Assembly (NCBI GenBank): GCA_964023275.1
Contig: OZ029913.1
Coordinates: forward strand, 41,416,757 to 41,480,756
Origin: Norana najaformis
Taxonomy: Eukaryota; Annelida; Clitellata; Crassiclitellata; Hormogastridae
Reading direction: 5' to 3'
Length of the DNA: 64,000 nucleotides
In this document: in pieces, positions 62,192 through 64,000 of the stretch
How the letters are laid out: the number at the start of each line of letters is the position of its first letter
How positions within the stretch are numbered: position 1 is the stretch's first letter
Made by a program: the position numbers and the translations under genes
Notes under the pieces: generated by a model
Database searches by the model: none
Told to the model about the DNA's origin: nothing
What the model saw: only the letters and a program-made list of their open reading frames with translations

Positions 62192-63832
62192 TTAATCAGT
62201 TCCGTTCAGGTGAGTCTTTTCACTGAGTTCCTTCACTGCGACTTCCTCTTGGCGCTTCCAGTATTGGTAGTTATCCTTCAGCATTTGCGACATGTGTGGC
62301 AAGCCACAGAAGTCTGAAAATGCAACCTTAACATGAATCATTTCTATCGACAAACACTTAAAATGCAGAAGAACCTAAACGGTGTTTAGACGAAGCGTAC
62401 AGTCTAACAGTTTCAGTAACTAACAGTGTGTGATTTGAATTGGTGGAGGAAGACCATGGGATGGAAAAAAGTATATTCTCAATGGAAGATGGTCTGAGCC
62501 AGTGCCCGGATGTTTCCCTTCCTCCAGGTATCTGACCCTGGTAGCTACAGAAATTAGTGACGTCCGGCTACTTAATTCTCTTACCAGAAATGACAAGAGA
62601 TGCAACTGTTGTTGCTCTGCAGCTGTTGTTGATACGATGACGATGATGACGATGACGATGATGACGATGATGCCGATGATAACAGTGACGATGATAATGA
62701 TGATGACGGTGATGCTGATGCTGAAACTTACTCGTCCAAGCTTCGTACATGTCGTTGATGAAGAAGTCGATGAAGGTGATCTGCGTGCGAGGAATGTTGC
62801 ACGCCTTGCTGTCAAATGCTGGCATCACAACCGGAAGACCCTGCGCCTTCTCGGCGTCCGTCTGTACAAAAGCAACGGTGTCGCCAGATCAAGACTAAAC
62901 CTTATTCGCTCTTAAGAAGTATTCTAAGAGTCTCTTGCTTACCTTGGCGTGCCGCTGTATCGCATGTAACTACTCGTAGAAACTCATAAGCAGACAATAA
63001 GAAGACGACCATTACGTCACATCTCACCTCATTACATACAGGTAAGTATGTTTGTGCTCAGGTCTGTGGTTGCCGACTCGTTACTGTTGAGTTTCCATCG
63101 GATTTTCGTCACCTTAGAGACTTCTGCATTTCGGTCTCCTTGGTTCCGGGCCGTAACCACTCTCCAGTGGGCTGCCCTTTGACCCATGACTGTCTCTCGT
63201 ATGTGCACTGCTACAGCTCAGTCTAGAAGCTTTGCATATGTTGATACTACCAGCTGGAATCGCCTTTCCCGAGAACTGCGGCTTGAGCTCCTCAGTTTGT
63301 CCCTTCCGGAATTTCGCAAGCGCCTGAAGTCTGTATTATTTGACATATTTGACAGTGGTCTCATTGGTTCGGGTCAGGAGAGCCCCTGATGAGTTCATTC
63401 TTAAAGTGACGCTTTATAAATGTCAGATTACAATAACAATTACCTCACAACATGATACAACATCGCATCACATTACATCATATCACACCACATCCAAACA
63501 CATGACATTACATTGCATTGCACAGCAGAATCACAGAGCATTCATAAGTGAGAGCAGTTTGAAAGGAAAGAACCGAAAATGAAAGGCGCCTGATTCTAAA
63601 GCGACGCGAGCGAGCGATTTCTTTTGGCATTTGACAGACAACTGACGTCATAAGCGGCTACCTGTTGGCAGTATTCCTCGACGATTCTTCGCGCCCATTC
63701 AATGCAGAGGTCAAGAGGTCGAGCGGGATTAGAGACGTCGGCGCATTTAATCATCATTCGCTTGACGAGTGTTTGGTTTTCGATCGTCGACAGTCTATCG
63801 GAATTGTCAGCATTGATCAGATCGAATCCACT
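62192..63832 (-). CDS. PDE8: PDE8-like cyclic-nucleotide phosphodiesterase, 3' end (partial)
   Basis: Hydrolyses cyclic nucleotides (PDE8 enzymes are cAMP-specific). Three 3' exons on the minus strand: 63832-63662, 62861-62732, 62313-62192, with phases 0 and 1 agreeing. Exon one has [20 protein letters not shown], where the Asp of KCADxSNP is a metal ligand of the catalytic HD domain, then [14 protein letters not shown]. Exon two has [20 protein letters not shown] and [18 protein letters not shown], closely matching human PDE8 ([26 protein letters not shown]). Exon three has [19 protein letters not shown] and a stop at 62192. The regulatory half and the first metal-binding histidines lie beyond 64000. 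PDE8 is preferred over PDE7 because of the QGLPVVMP and ISEEY-like context. Confidence 0.92.
62622..62725. repeat. (GAT)n-rich array in PDE8-like intron
   Basis: Repeats of GATGAC/GATGATGAC lie at the donor side of the intron between the last two exons, giving spurious His-rich or Ile/Val-rich frames. Confidence 0.8.
63060..63460 (+). mobile_element. LINE 3' fragment in PDE8-like intron
   Basis: Plus-strand frame 63186-63389 contains [20 protein letters not shown] and [16 protein letters not shown], the conserved end of CR1/L2-like ORF2 (rsF.y.gp.WNsLP..LR...FkxxLKt.LF). It ends with CGCTTTATAAATGTCAGATT and ACAATAACAATTAC, a microsatellite-like tail. Opposite strand to the host gene. The family differs from the ATTACG-tailed copies. 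Confidence 0.72.
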
Positions 63833-64000
63833 CTGCGCGTTTTAAACATAGACAAGCACATGACGAAATTGAGACGCGTTTTCATTGCAACAATGCACAA
63901 AAAGTTGTCACGGCAACAACGGACGGATAATTTTACCATGCCAACAATGCATCGATCTCGAGAATTGTTGCCATGGCAACAATGCATCAAGAATTGTCCA
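63833..64000. other. PDE8-like intron, edge of window
   Basis: Two similar words CAACAATGCA(C/T)..AA..TTGT(C/T).C(A/C)CGGCAACAA lie at 63888-63988, suggesting a short tandem repeat. Otherwise nothing seen. Confidence 0.4.

Noticed and set aside
62420-62915. 131- and 137-codon frames across the last PDE8-like intron
   Set aside because: They mix the (GAT)n array with the antisense or wrong frame of exon 62732-62861.

Overview
This is animal nuclear DNA. Every recognisable gene is split by GT-AG introns, and the families are metazoan (prolyl 4-hydroxylase alpha subunit, GAS2-like cytoskeletal linker, PDE8-like phosphodiesterase, TNF-receptor-like membrane proteins). Introns and intergenic DNA are full of simple repeats, CR1/L2-type LINE tails, tRNA-headed SINEs and DNA transposons. 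A small heat-shock protein with two alpha-crystallin domains, an architecture best known from flatworms, hints at a spiralian (lophotrochozoan or platyhelminth) host. That placement is inference and the species is not identifiable from this window.

Layout. About 0-20.3 kb on the + strand holds parts of three related single-pass receptors (here A, B, C). B and C have a small TNFR-type cysteine-rich exon, and all three have a transmembrane exon and a short tail with matching exon phases. About 21.0-22.6 kb on the - strand is the two-domain small heat-shock gene, whose 3' splice site and start codon sit in a tandem repeat. 22.6-29.5 kb holds only repeats and a LINE. 29.57-38.75 kb (+) is a nearly complete prolyl 4-hydroxylase alpha gene, twelve exons found and one not found. 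40.5-45.26 kb is a DNA transposon with about 120-bp inverted ends, coding on the - strand, with an LTR fossil inserted in it. 50.0-57.07 kb (+) is a complete GAS2-like gene of about 1,100 codons; its fourth intron starts inside a roughly 38-copy 33-bp minisatellite that repeats the splice donor. 62.2-63.8 kb (-) is the 3' end of a PDE8-like gene that runs off the right edge.

The genes do not form an operon or an obvious pathway. The most unusual items are the cluster of TNFR-like receptors, the two genes whose splice sites lie in tandem arrays, and the nested transposon. Exon limits were placed by eye from reading frame, phase and family similarity; no RNA evidence was available.
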